33,395 nucleotides of DNA from Verrucomicrobiaceae bacterium (GTDB lineage Bacteria; Verrucomicrobiota; Verrucomicrobiia; Verrucomicrobiales; Akkermansiaceae). Both the position numbers and the translations under genes were made by a program. The stretch lies in contig JAIYDT010000348.1 of the NCBI GenBank assembly GCA_027487355.1, forward strand, positions 1 to 33,395, given 5' to 3'. Shown here in pieces: positions 24,769-33,395 of the stretch (positions within the stretch are counted from its first letter, which is position 1; the number at the start of each line of letters is the position of its first letter). The notes under the pieces are model-generated. The model was given only the letters and a program-made list of their open reading frames with translations. It was not told the DNA's origin and did not search any database.

Positions 24769-27700
24769 TCAATCGAGAAGCCAGCTGATCCTGAGCCGCA
24801 CGAATTGCTTGGGTTCGCTCGCGACATCGTCCAGAACCTTGTAGGTGACGGAATCAAAGAAGGCGTCGATCACGGTGTCGGGCGTGATGTGATTGAAATA
24901 CGAAGCTCCTGAATTCCACGTGGTGAGGTCGGAGGAAACCTCCAGAGTGTAGCGGAGGCTGGCCTCATTCTTCCGGAACGGATAAGTGGCGAAGAGGTGC
25001 TCCAGGCCACCATCCGAGGCAATCACGGCATTGAGTTGAGGAATGTCTCCGGAGTCGTTGGGGTCGCCGTTGAGAGCATACTCCTGAATGTTGATTACGC
25101 TGTCGCCATCCGCATCCGCGCTGGAACCCCAGACCGTGGAGCGCTTGGAGGGATCGTTGATGACCGGGGAGGTGAAGTTCGCGATCAGCCAGTTCCAATA
25201 CTCGATGCCATAGATCGAGAATGTCAAAGTGGCCGACTCGAACGACCATTGCACGCCGTCGTGGCCGCTCCAGTCGAATGAGTCAGGGCCGACGAATCCC
25301 GGATTGGGCCTATAGACAAGCTTCTGGGCTTCATCGATGTCGATTTCCATTCCGGCCCTGACGAGAATGAAGTTCGGATACCATGAAAGATCGTCATCCG
25401 TGAATGATCCGGTGGCAATGTCCAGCCTGGTATCCCCGTTGAGATCCCTTGCCACGACACACGAGGCTCCGGCGCAGGAGCGGTCAATGTCAGTGCGCAC
25501 AAAGCTCGGAGTGGACGTCCCGGAGTTTTCGAACATGACAACCTTGCCATCAACTGCGGAAAGCACGATCAGATCCTGATCCGTGTCTCCATCCAGATCG
25601 CCCGTGATGACTTCCTCCGGCGCATTGAAGGTCGAGGCCACCACTTCGAGCGAGAACAATGGTGACGAGGATCCATTGTGCCGCAGCCAGTTGACTCGGT
25701 TGCCGGTGCCGGATGTGCCGACGATGTCCGGATTGCCGTCCTTGTTGATGTCCGCCACGGCGACGCTGCTGGACCCGGCCATGAACGAGTTCGCGATCGT
25801 CCGGGTGAAGGTGGGAGGCGAGCCACCGTTGTTCTTCAACCAGACTACCTCGCCCATGGTCCTGTTTGCACAAACGATGTCAGTGACGCCATCCTTGTCG
25901 ATGTCCGCCGCAGCGATGTCCGCAACTCCGTTCTCGGTGGTCGATGCCACGTCGACCGGAAAATAGATCAAGCCCGGCATCGCTCCGTTGCGGCGGAAAG
26001 TCCGGACTGTATTGTCACCACTGGAGCCGACCACGATGTCCCATTCCGCGTCGCCATCGATCTTGGCGACCGCGAGGGAAACGGGATTGTTTGCAAGTGA
26101 AGTCAGGATGCTGCGCACAAAGACGGGCGGTGAGCCACCCATGTTCCGATAGAGGTAAACGGTGTTGTTGGGTGTACCGCAGGATGCCGTGACGTCGAGA
26201 TCCCCGTCGCGGTCGAGATCGGCGAGGGCCACGTCGTTGATGTGACCGATGGGAGTTCCCACATCGATCGGGTGGATTCCGGCGGGCACCGGCCACTTTG
26301 GCAGGCCCGCTGTCTGTTCATACCAAACTAGGACATGACTCCCGCCGGAAGATCCCGCCACGACCATGTCGGTCATGCCATCACCATTCATGTCGCCCGC
26401 AGCGATGGCCTGGGGGCCAGCGACGGATCCATCGATCAGTTCCTCCTCGAAGCGCAGGACCAACTGTCCGTTGGTGGGCGCGGACTCGATCCGGATCCGT
26501 TCGAGCGAAGGTCCGTCGAGGAGCGTGAAGTGCCCGGTGAACTCCAGGTCACTCAGGTAGAAGCGCTGGTTCATCGGTCCAACCCGTGTGAAATCGACGG
26601 GCCTTCCGGACAGGTCGGTCACATTGATGATGAAATTCTGGTCCCGGTAGGCGCCGACGAAATCCGTGGTCCGGATGATGAGGTTGTAGCTGGTGGTGGT
26701 CTCGTAGTCGAAGATGTTGTTAGTCACCAGTTTGTCCCCCGAGATTGCAAACTCTGCCGTCGCCCCTCCCACGAGTGAATAGGTGTGGGTATCCCAAAGA
26801 TCGGGGTCGAGGGTGCTCAGGGTCCCAACCGTGGTTCCCACCGGGGCATTCTCGGCGACGGCACCTGGAGCCAGGTTCAGCCCGGAAGGAGGATCGTTCG
26901 GGTCCGGAATGATCCGCACCTCGAAGGTCGTCTGCGCCTGGTGGACTCCGTCGTTCGTCGTGATGGTGACGGTGGCGAGACCCCACTGACCCGCATTCGG
27001 CGTCAAGGTCAGGCTGCGGGCGCTGCCCGATCCCCCGACGGCGATTCCGCTATCCGGGAGCAGGGTTGGATTTGATGAAACGGCAGTCACTGTTAGATTG
27101 GAGGCGGGGGTTTCCAAGTCCGTCACAGTGAGCGGAATGGGACCGATCGGCAGATTGATCAATCCCAACTGGTTCGGAACAGGTGTCATGTCCGGCACCC
27201 CGTAAACCACATGCACGTCCAGCCCTCCATCGATGGTTTGGTCTGCCAGATAGGCGACGTAGCCACCGTCAGGCGAGGCCAGGAAACTGCTGACATCGCC
27301 AGTGGACAGGCTGTTGTTGTCGAGCCGGTTGGTGATGAAGTCAGGAACCTTGGTGCAGAACAAGCGGATCTGATCATCCGATCCCCCATGGTCGGCCCGG
27401 AAGATCACGCGGTCGCTCCCGACGATCTGGTAGTCGTAACTGACATGTCGGGTGGAAGCATAAGCATCGTGCAGGCGGGTGGAGCTGCCACCTGAGGCCG
27501 GCACATGGAACAATTCAGACATCCCGTCGGTGTTCTGATCGCCCAAATAGGCGACCCAAGTGCCATCCGCGCTGAGAGCGAACGAGGAAACATCCCCGCC
27601 TGACACCAATGGACCGTTCAACTTGACGGTCGAGCTGCCATCGACTTTTGCGGAATAAAGTTCTGAAACATCCAGTGTATCTCCATCGCCCTGATAGATG

Positions 27701-30150
27701 ATATATTGGCTGTCTGAGGTGATTTCGAAAGTATCCACATCTCCCCCGGCGATCAGAGTGGAGTTGAGTTTGACCCTGGTCCCGCCCCCGATGGGGATCG
27801 AATACAATTCGAAGACGTCGATGGTGGTCAGGTCTCCGCGAAACACGACCTGGGTCCCGTCCTGTGAGATCTCGGCAGTGGTCACATCCATGGAACCAGA
27901 TCCGGACTCCAGAACGGTGGCGGTCCCGCCACCAATTGGCACGGAGAAAAGCATGCAGGTGCCATCGGTGACCGCATCCGCGATGAAGACCACGGTCGAA
28001 GAATCGGCGGAGACCCTGAAATCCAGAACGTCGCCATTGGTCACAAGAGGGGGAGTCAACTTGGAAACTGACCCGCCGGACGATGCGATTGAATAGAGAT
28101 CCACGACTCCGCTGCTGAGCTCCCCTTGCAGGACGACGATGGATTCGTCGGGACTCAGGTCAAACGCGGTGACATCAAAGCCCGCCGGGCTGATCTCGAC
28201 AAGTGAGCCAGACGGCAGGGTCTTTCGGTAAACTGAGTATTCTCCAGGGGTACCCTTGCTTTGCGCACGAAAGAACGCGTAGTTGCCGTCCGAGGTGAAT
28301 TTGACTGAAGTCACGGATTCATTTGCGAGCAGGCTGCTGCCACTGCCGTCCGCAGCTCCCAGGTAACTGCGATATCCGAAGCCCACGTCGTAGAGCGAAT
28401 AAATGGCGAGCGCCCCTCCGGGGGCCGCATAGATGTCACTGATCACATGATTTCCAGTCGGAAGCGGATCATTGACCTTCACCGGAGTGCCGCTGCTGTA
28501 GGCAACTGAGTAGATTTCCCGATGGGTTGGAGAATCCTGAAATGCGGAATAGAACAAGGCGCCTGTCGTATCCGGCATCGCCAGGGTCCCCGCGTCCAGC
28601 GGCACATCTGCCAGATCAACGGGTTGGCTGGCTGAGAAACCGGGAAGGGTCACGACCCACAACTCGGTCCCGCCGTCCCCGTTGTGATCACCCGTATAGA
28701 CCAACAGATTGTCATCTTCTGAAACTCCAACTCCCGAGACCGAGGAATCCGTTGAAAGCGCCGCATTCAGGGTGGTGCGCCCGGTACCGTCTGGATGGAT
28801 TGCAAAAACCTCGTTACGCTCGATTAGAAGTTCGTCATTGGTGTAGATCACATACGATGAATCCGGAAGAACGTGCGCCACATGATCGATGCCTCCAGAA
28901 GAAAAGCCTGCTGCCAGGTCATCGCCGCTCAGGGAATCACGGCTCAGGCGTGCCGAGCCACTGCCATCGAGTTTCCCGCACATCAGGTCGACCGTGCCAG
29001 AGTCGTCCTCGTCGCAGAGATAAACCACCCGTCGGCTGTTCGGGAGAATCTTGAAGCTGTCCGCGCTGAGGGAGTACTCGGGAGATGGGCTTCCGACGGA
29101 GGCCGCGTTGATTCGAATCGGAGTGCCTCCTCCCGTGGCAAGGCTGTAGAGGTCCGTCCTTGTGCCGTCGTCACCGAAGAAGACAATCATGCTTCCATCC
29201 GCGCTGACTTTGATCAGGTTGGTTAACAACCTTGGTATGATGCTTCCTCCGGTGATCAAGGAGGTGTCGGTGTTGCTGGCCAGTGAAGTTTTGCGTATTT
29301 CCTCGCCGATCCAATCCATCCAGTAAACCGTGGTGCTGTCGTCCGAGACAATCAGGGCGGCGCACATGGTCATGCTGTCCGAAATGGTCACGTAGCCGGT
29401 TCCATCGGCCTTGATCGAATACAGTTTGGTCCCCGAATAGGGCAGGCTCTGTGAAAACACGATCCGGCTGCTGTCTGGAGCAATGGCAAAATCATCCAGA
29501 CTGTATGCCCCTGAAGCGGATAGGGAAACGAGAGGGGAACCAGTCGGCAGTGGGTAAGCATAAAGCGAGCTGTCGCTGGAGGTATCCGCTCTGTGTATGA
29601 AAACGACCGCCGAGGAATCTGGCATGAAATCCCATTCACCCAGATTGGGATAGGCTCCCGCAGCAGGAGTGATCTCGACCGGCGCACCACCGGTTACCGG
29701 AACAACAAGCAAGGAATCCTCACTTGTCTCATAAACCACCCATTGGCTGTCGGGTGAGATCTTCCAATCGGAATCGAAGTCCAGAGAGCCGAGGACGGTC
29801 CTTGACCCTGTTGCGGTGGAAATCGCCACAAGGTCATCGCCGTCCTCGCCGATCAGATAGGCGCCATCGGGGGTAATTGAGGTGTCGAGCCAGGGGCCAT
29901 TTGTGGTGAGCAGGGTGGCAGCCCCCCCTGCAGCAGGCACCGAGTACCAGACCCCATAATGACTCTCGAGATAGTCACTTTCGAAGTACACGGTGCTGCC
30001 ATCCGGTGACGGGATTGGCCCGGTCACGTCCGGATCGTTCGACTGCAGGGCGGGGTTGACCTGATGCCGGAAGGTTCCCGCTTCAAGATTCGCCATGCAG
30101 GCGAGCATCGCGACGAGGTGGAGAGCAGGGGAGTGAAGCACGAATTTCAT
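24769..30150 (-). CDS. Giant secreted multi-propeller protein (PD40 blades, cadherin-like, FG-GAP repeats)
   Basis: This is an 1793-residue protein with a signal peptide (MKFVLHSPALHLVAMLACMANLEAG). Residues about 45-1010 contain roughly 20 PD40/TolB-type blade motifs (SPDGSTVYF, SPDSQWVVY, TSDSQYIIY, SADGTWVAYLGD and others) about 48 residues apart, enough for about three beta-propellers. A cadherin-like domain follows near 1090-1190 (VAENAPVGTTVGTLSTLDPD). Residues about 1232-1595 hold seven FG-GAP/VCBS repeats with calcium-loop motifs (DMNGDGMTD, DLDRDGDLD, DIDKDGVTD, DINKDGNPD and similar). These appear to sit inside one Ig/cadherin-like domain, which begins APTNGQLVL and resumes GMEIDIDEAQKLVYRPN. 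The C-terminus carries DADGDSVINIQEYALNGDP and an Ig-like end (FVRLRISWLLD), like the giant PATR protein. The role is probably extracellular binding or adhesion; the ligand is unknown. Confidence 0.9.
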   Translation of the reverse strand: MKFVLHSPALHLVAMLACMANLEAGTFRHQVNPALQSNDPDVTGPIPSPDGSTVYFESDYLESHYGVWYSVPAAGGAATLLTTNGPWLDTSITPDGAYLIGEDGDDLVAISTATGSRTVLGSLDFDSDWKISPDSQWVVYETSEDSLLVVPVTGGAPVEITPAAGAYPNLGEWDFMPDSSAVVFIHRADTSSDSSLYAYPLPTGSPLVSLSASGAYSLDDFAIAPDSSRIVFSQSLPYSGTKLYSIKADGTGYVTISDSMTMCAALIVSDDSTTVYWMDWIGEEIRKTSLASNTDTSLITGGSIIPRLLTNLIKVSADGSMIVFFGDDGTRTDLYSLATGGGTPIRINAASVGSPSPEYSLSADSFKILPNSRRVVYLCDEDDSGTVDLMCGKLDGSGSARLSRDSLSGDDLAAGFSSGGIDHVAHVLPDSSYVIYTNDELLIERNEVFAIHPDGTGRTTLNAALSTDSSVSGVGVSEDDNLLVYTGDHNGDGGTELWVVTLPGFSASQPVDLADVPLDAGTLAMPDTTGALFYSAFQDSPTHREIYSVAYSSGTPVKVNDPLPTGNHVISDIYAAPGGALAIYSLYDVGFGYRSYLGAADGSGSSLLANESVTSVKFTSDGNYAFFRAQSKGTPGEYSVYRKTLPSGSLVEISPAGFDVTAFDLSPDESIVVLQGELSSGVVDLYSIASSGGSVSKLTPPLVTNGDVLDFRVSADSSTVVFIADAVTDGTCMLFSVPIGGGTATVLESGSGSMDVTTAEISQDGTQVVFRGDLTTIDVFELYSIPIGGGTRVKLNSTLIAGGDVDTFEITSDSQYIIYQGDGDTLDVSELYSAKVDGSSTVKLNGPLVSGGDVSSFALSADGTWVAYLGDQNTDGMSELFHVPASGGSSTRLHDAYASTRHVSYDYQIVGSDRVIFRADHGGSDDQIRLFCTKVPDFITNRLDNNSLSTGDVSSFLASPDGGYVAYLADQTIDGGLDVHVVYGVPDMTPVPNQLGLINLPIGPIPLTVTDLETPASNLTVTAVSSNPTLLPDSGIAVGGSGSARSLTLTPNAGQWGLATVTITTNDGVHQAQTTFEVRIIPDPNDPPSGLNLAPGAVAENAPVGTTVGTLSTLDPDLWDTHTYSLVGGATAEFAISGDKLVTNNIFDYETTTSYNLIIRTTDFVGAYRDQNFIINVTDLSGRPVDFTRVGPMNQRFYLSDLEFTGHFTLLDGPSLERIRIESAPTNGQLVLRFEEELIDGSVAGPQAIAAGDMNGDGMTDMVVAGSSGGSHVLVWYEQTAGLPKWPVPAGIHPIDVGTPIGHINDVALADLDRDGDLDVTASCGTPNNTVYLYRNMGGSPPVFVRSILTSLANNPVSLAVAKIDGDAEWDIVVGSSGDNTVRTFRRNGAMPGLIYFPVDVASTTENGVADIAAADIDKDGVTDIVCANRTMGEVVWLKNNGGSPPTFTRTIANSFMAGSSSVAVADINKDGNPDIVGTSGTGNRVNWLRHNGSSSPLFSLEVVASTFNAPEEVITGDLDGDTDQDLIVLSAVDGKVVMFENSGTSTPSFVRTDIDRSCAGASCVVARDLNGDTRLDIATGSFTDDDLSWYPNFILVRAGMEIDIDEAQKLVYRPNPGFVGPDSFDWSGHDGVQWSFESATLTFSIYGIEYWNWLIANFTSPVINDPSKRSTVWGSSADADGDSVINIQEYALNGDPNDSGDIPQLNAVIASDGGLEHLFATYPFRKNEASLRYTLEVSSDLTTWNSGASYFNHITPDTVIDAFFDSVTYKVLDDVASEPKQFVRLRISWLLD
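27090..27097. repeat. Interspersed octamer CTGTTAGA, copy 8
   Basis: Exact copy inside the multi-propeller gene. The coding strand reads xxT-CTA-ACA-G (Leu-Thr, in SNLTVTA). Confidence 0.6.
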
Positions 30151-30546
30151 GGGTATTTCTCTATCTAACGAGCTTTGCCAGGCGTGGCTGGTAACGGGAG
30201 GTTGGGTTCAGATGAGCCTCACGTCATCGCCGCGATATGAGTCAAAATCCATCATCTGCGGAGCCATGGGACCACAGATCAAGACAATGACACGATGGAC
30301 GCTGACCCGCCTGCCTCAAGAACGTCAAACGGTTTTACAATAGCTTCACAAAGTCTGAATCCAGATCGGACGTTGGAACCCGGGTGAGATGCCTGGCGAC
30401 GCAGATGCTGCCAGGACGATCAGGGGGCAAGGGTTCCAGTCAGGAGGCGGAGCTCAGCGCCTCGTGGTCTCGCCTGCTTCGAGTGGTTGCCTACAGAGCC
30501 AATCTAACAGAGTGCATGTTCTGCGGTGTGGGGTGCAGGATCCGGA
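30151..30546. other. Intergenic region between mfd and the multi-propeller gene
   Basis: There is no convincing gene in these 396 bases; the short open frames lack any protein-like pattern. It should contain the promoter and leader of the multi-propeller gene and the 3' end of mfd. I could not pick a confident -35/-10 pair. A 6-bp inverted repeat CCTGGC/GCCAGG (30392-30397 and 30410-30415) could be part of an mfd terminator. One octamer copy (30503) and a partial match TCTAACGA (30164-30171) are present. Confidence 0.5.
30503..30510. repeat. Interspersed octamer, copy 9 (TCTAACAG on plus strand)
   Basis: Exact copy in non-coding DNA, 37 bases beyond the mfd stop codon, so no codon constraint applies here. 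Confidence 0.6.
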
Positions 30547-33395
30547 TCAAAGCAGCCGCAGCATCTCCTCCACTTCCTTCAGCTTCGCCAGCGGCTTGTC
30601 CTTGGTGAGTCTGGGGAAGCGCTTTCCTTCCAGCAGGATGTAATCGCCATTGCGATGGAGCATGAGTCGCTGGGCCTGGATTTCGACCGTGGCGATGCCC
30701 TTGGCGGCGGCGATGGCCTTGATGCGGGCGATGCGGACGAGGTTCTCCGCAGGCTCGGGCAGGCGGCCGAAGCGGTCCCGCCACGACTCCTCCAGGGCGG
30801 CCACCTGCTTCTCCGTCAGGGCTTCGGAGATCTCACGGAAGGCGGAAATGCGCAACTTGGTGTCGTCCAGCCAGCTTGCGGGGAGATAGGCCGGAAGAAG
30901 AATCGCGGATTGTGGATTGTGGATTGCGGATTGGTGGAAACTCGCTTCGGAGAAGGCGATGAAGTCGGCCTTGAAGGTGGAGTCACCGCGCACGACCAGC
31001 TTGCGACCCTTGAGACGATCCACCGATTGTCTAAGGAGCTGACAGTAGAGGTCGAAGCCGATCTGCGCGATGTGGCCGGATTGCTTGGTGCCTAACAGAT
31101 TTCCCGCACCACGGATTTCGAGGTCGCGCATGGCGATCTTGAACCCGGAGCCGAGCGCGGTGTATTGCTTGATGGCGTGGATGCGTTTGCGGGCATCCCC
31201 GGCGGTCATCATGTCGCGCGGCAGCAGCAGGATGGCGTAGGCCTTTTCCCCGGCGCGACCAACCCGGCCACGGAGTTGATAGAGATCGGCGAGACCGAAA
31301 CGGTCGGCCCGATCGATGAGGATCGTATTGGCATTCGGGATGTCGATGCCGGTCTCGATGATGGTGGTGGCCAGCAGCACGTCGGCCTCGCCGTGGACGA
31401 AGGTGTGCATGACTTGTTCGAGGTCGTCCTTGTCCATCTGGCCATGGCCGACAATGACCCGCGCTTCGGGGACCAGCTCCCGCAATTTTCCCGCCATCAT
31501 CTCGATGGTCTTCACGCGGTTGTGCAGGAAGAAGACCTGTCCGCCGCGTTTCATCTCGCGCTTGATGGCATCGCGGATGATCCGCTCATCGTAGGCGCAG
31601 ACGCTGGTGGAAACCGGCACGCGGTTGGGCGGCGGAGTCTCGATGGTGGACATGTCGCGCGCCCCCATCAGCGCCATGTAAAGCGTCCGCGGGATCGGCG
31701 TGGCGGAGAGTGTCATCACATCGACCTGCCGGAACAGCTCCTTGAACTTCTCCTTGTGCTTCACGCCGAAGCGCTGCTCCTCGTCGACGACCACGAGCCC
31801 GAGGTCCTTGAAACGCACATCTCCCGAGGTCAGTCGATGCGTGCCGATGACGATGTCCACCGAGCCGTCTTCGAGGCCTTTCAGCGTCTCCCGGATTTCC
31901 GAAGGCGTCCGAAAGCGGTTCATCAGATCGACCCGCACCGGGTAGTCCGACATGCGTTCGCGAAAGGTCCGCCAGTGTTGCTCGGCGAGCACGGTGGTGG
32001 GAACGAGAATCGCAACCTGCTTGCCGCCTGTCACCGCCTTGAAGGCCGCGCGGATCGCGACCTCGGTCTTTCCGAATCCCACATCTCCGCAGATCAGTCG
32101 GTCCATCGGCTTCGAGGATTCCATGTCGAGTTTCGACTCCTCGATGGCGCGCCGCTGATCGACCGTCTCGTTGTAGTGGAAGGAATTCTCGAACTCGAAC
32201 ATCCATCGCGAATCCGCCGGATGGGCATAGCCGGTCTGGCCCTCGCGCTCCGCCTGCACCCGGAGAAGCTGGGCCGCGTAGTCGAGAATCGATTTCTCCG
32301 CCGATTTGCGGGCGTTCTTCCAGGCGTTGCCGCCGAGTTTGTTGAGGTCGGGCGTTTTTCCTCCGAGACCGACGTATTTCCCGACGAGGTGTGCTTGCTC
32401 GAGGGGAACGCTGAGGATTGAACCGCCGTCGTATTCGATGGAAAGCTCCTCGCCATCATCGCCCGGATGGATGCCTCGGAAACGCCCGATGCCATACTCG
32501 TAGTGCACCACGAGATCTCCCTCGGACATTTCGTCGATCGTCGCACGAGCAATGGTGGCCCTGGCCCGCTCCAGCGTCGAACGACGAGCCATGCCCGGCG
32601 TGCGATAGCGTCCGAAGAGTTCCGATGAGGAAAGCACGGCAAGCTTCAGGTTCGGCACCGTGAAGCCCGCCAGCAGTTCGCCCCGCATCGGGACCAGGCC
32701 GAGGTCACGCTTCAGATCCTTTCCGGCCAGATCGGTGAAACGCTCCTCCTCGCCTTGATTCGAAAACACGATCGCGACGTCCCACTTTTCCCGCTGCCAC
32801 TCGTTGAGCTGTTTGAAATATCCCTCGCGCCGCGACTGCTCCAGCACGAAGTCACCGGCATCAAACAGGCCCATCGGACTGTTGTAGCAGGCCGTTGAGA
32901 AATCCTCCTCACCGTCGAGGTCGGCGGTTCCTTCGAGGATGCGGATGTCAGGATGTTTCGCTTCAATGACCCCGACTCCCACCAGCAGGTCCTTCTTCTT
33001 CCGGTAGTCCGCCACGGTGGCCACGGAGGCGGGTTCGGAGAGCAATAGTTCCGCTTGTTGGAGCTTCGCGGTCGTGGCCTGGGTGTTGAGGTCGAACTCC
33101 CGCAGCGACTCCAGTTCGGTATCGAAAAACTCCAGCCGCAGGGGCTTCGCGGCCTGCCAGGCGAAGAGATCGATGATGCCGCCTCGAACGGCGAACTGTC
33201 CACGGCCCGCCACAGTCGGGACGCGCTCGTAACCATGGTCTGCAAGGGATTTCGCTAGGTTCTGAGGATCGAGGGCCTGGCCGGGCTTCAAGGCCGTCCG
33301 CGAGTCCTTCATCGCGCCGGGCGAGGGAGCAGGGGAATCAAATGACTCACTGCCACAAATCACAACGAACGAATCCTGTCGGGCGATGGCCTCCA
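30547..33395 (-). CDS. mfd: Transcription-repair coupling factor Mfd (5' partial)
   Basis: Mfd is an ATP-driven translocase that removes RNA polymerase stalled at DNA damage and recruits UvrA. About 948 residues are visible against about 1150 usual, and the frame is open to the window edge, so roughly 200 N-terminal residues are missing. Visible in order: part of the UvrB-like region (GRGQFAVRGGIIDLFAW); the RNA-polymerase-interacting CarD-like domain (DLVVHYEYGIGRFRGI); helicase motifs GDVGFGKT (Walker A, nt 32065-32088), DEEQR (31771-31785), SATPIPRTLY and QLRGRVGRAG; and the C-terminal TRCF domain (LEESWRDRFGRLPEPAENL). The linker before the TRCF domain contains the peptide HQSAIHNPQSAIL, encoded by a 7-base tandem repeat. 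A GTG at 33363 could be read as a start but cuts the UvrB-like domain. Confidence 0.97.
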   Translation of the reverse strand, partial: EAIARQDSFVVICGSESFDSPAPSPGAMKDSRTALKPGQALDPQNLAKSLADHGYERVPTVAGRGQFAVRGGIIDLFAWQAAKPLRLEFFDTELESLREFDLNTQATTAKLQQAELLLSEPASVATVADYRKKKDLLVGVGVIEAKHPDIRILEGTADLDGEEDFSTACYNSPMGLFDAGDFVLEQSRREGYFKQLNEWQREKWDVAIVFSNQGEEERFTDLAGKDLKRDLGLVPMRGELLAGFTVPNLKLAVLSSSELFGRYRTPGMARRSTLERARATIARATIDEMSEGDLVVHYEYGIGRFRGIHPGDDGEELSIEYDGGSILSVPLEQAHLVGKYVGLGGKTPDLNKLGGNAWKNARKSAEKSILDYAAQLLRVQAEREGQTGYAHPADSRWMFEFENSFHYNETVDQRRAIEESKLDMESSKPMDRLICGDVGFGKTEVAIRAAFKAVTGGKQVAILVPTTVLAEQHWRTFRERMSDYPVRVDLMNRFRTPSEIRETLKGLEDGSVDIVIGTHRLTSGDVRFKDLGLVVVDEEQRFGVKHKEKFKELFRQVDVMTLSATPIPRTLYMALMGARDMSTIETPPPNRVPVSTSVCAYDERIIRDAIKREMKRGGQVFFLHNRVKTIEMMAGKLRELVPEARVIVGHGQMDKDDLEQVMHTFVHGEADVLLATTIIETGIDIPNANTILIDRADRFGLADLYQLRGRVGRAGEKAYAILLLPRDMMTAGDARKRIHAIKQYTALGSGFKIAMRDLEIRGAGNLLGTKQSGHIAQIGFDLYCQLLRQSVDRLKGRKLVVRGDSTFKADFIAFSEASFHQSAIHNPQSAILLPAYLPASWLDDTKLRISAFREISEALTEKQVAALEESWRDRFGRLPEPAENLVRIARIKAIAAAKGIATVEIQAQRLMLHRNGDYILLEGKRFPRLTKDKPLAKLKEVEEMLRLL
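30905..30932. repeat. Heptanucleotide tandem repeat GYGGATT x4 inside mfd
   Basis: Four consecutive 7-base units (GCGGATT, GTGGATT, GTGGATT, GCGGATT) lie in frame in mfd. On the coding strand the unit is AATCCRC, and because 7 is not a multiple of 3 it encodes the phase-shifting peptide QSAIHNPQSAI. Peptides of the NPQSAI type recur in unrelated proteins of various environmental bacteria, which suggests a spreading or slippage-prone element. Confidence 0.75.

Noticed and set aside
29217-29232. Near-palindrome GGTTGGTTAACAACC
   Set aside because: It lies inside the multi-propeller gene as ordinary codons, is a single copy and is too short to support a binding-site call.
31165-32421. 418-residue frame antisense to mfd
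   Set aside because: mfd on the other strand has all helicase motifs. This frame is a high-GC shadow.

Overview
The window looks like part of a chromosome from a GC-rich Gram-negative bacterium of the phylum Verrucomicrobiota, probably class Verrucomicrobiae. The evidence is very long secreted proteins built of autotransporter-associated beta-strand (PATR) repeats, a PEP-CTERM sorting tail ending in RRRR, two giant secreted proteins that share a DxDGDG-type C-terminal module, and weak or absent Shine-Dalgarno sequences. This assignment is inferred from gene content only. I see no rRNA, tRNA, CRISPR array, insertion sequence or phage gene.

Layout. (1) 2-8318, plus strand: the C-terminal 2320 residues of a giant PATR-repeat protein, then a 437-residue PATR protein with a PEP-CTERM tail. 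(2) 8570-11949, minus strand, read right to left: alpha/beta hydrolase, SurA-like prolyl isomerase, compact PdxA, small His/Gly/Ser-rich membrane protein. surA and pdxA are 17 bases apart. (3) 12201-13121, minus: CPBP/CAAX-type membrane protease, divergent from an unrecognised 741-residue secreted protein (13335-15560, plus). (4) 15586-16999, minus: two small exported proteins, one with HEAT repeats, in locally lower GC. (5) 17273-24557, minus: a tight four-gene operon made of a large transglutaminase with a DUF2126-type C-terminus, a circularly permuted ATP-grasp/alpha-E fusion, a small transglutaminase-like protein, and ruvC as the last gene. (6) 24769-30150, minus: an 1793-residue secreted protein with about 20 PD40/TolB-type blades, a cadherin-like domain, and a seven-repeat FG-GAP propeller that appears to be inserted inside another Ig/cadherin-like domain. 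(7) 30547-33395, minus: mfd, missing its N-terminus at the window edge and carrying a short heptanucleotide repeat in a linker.

How the genes fit together. Regions 1 and 6 are cell-surface or extracellular proteins. Region 2 combines envelope protein folding and vitamin B6 synthesis. Region 5 carries a widespread but biochemically poorly defined peptide-ligase/transglutaminase set joined to a Holliday-junction resolvase. Region 7 is transcription-coupled repair.

The least explained signal is an octamer, CTGTTAGA (reverse complement TCTAACAG). It occurs nine times exactly between 12.3 and 30.5 kb, seven times in one orientation. Seven of the copies lie inside genes and force codons that look rare here (CTA, AGA). 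It looks like a selected genome-wide DNA signal of the Chi or uptake-sequence kind rather than a coding feature.
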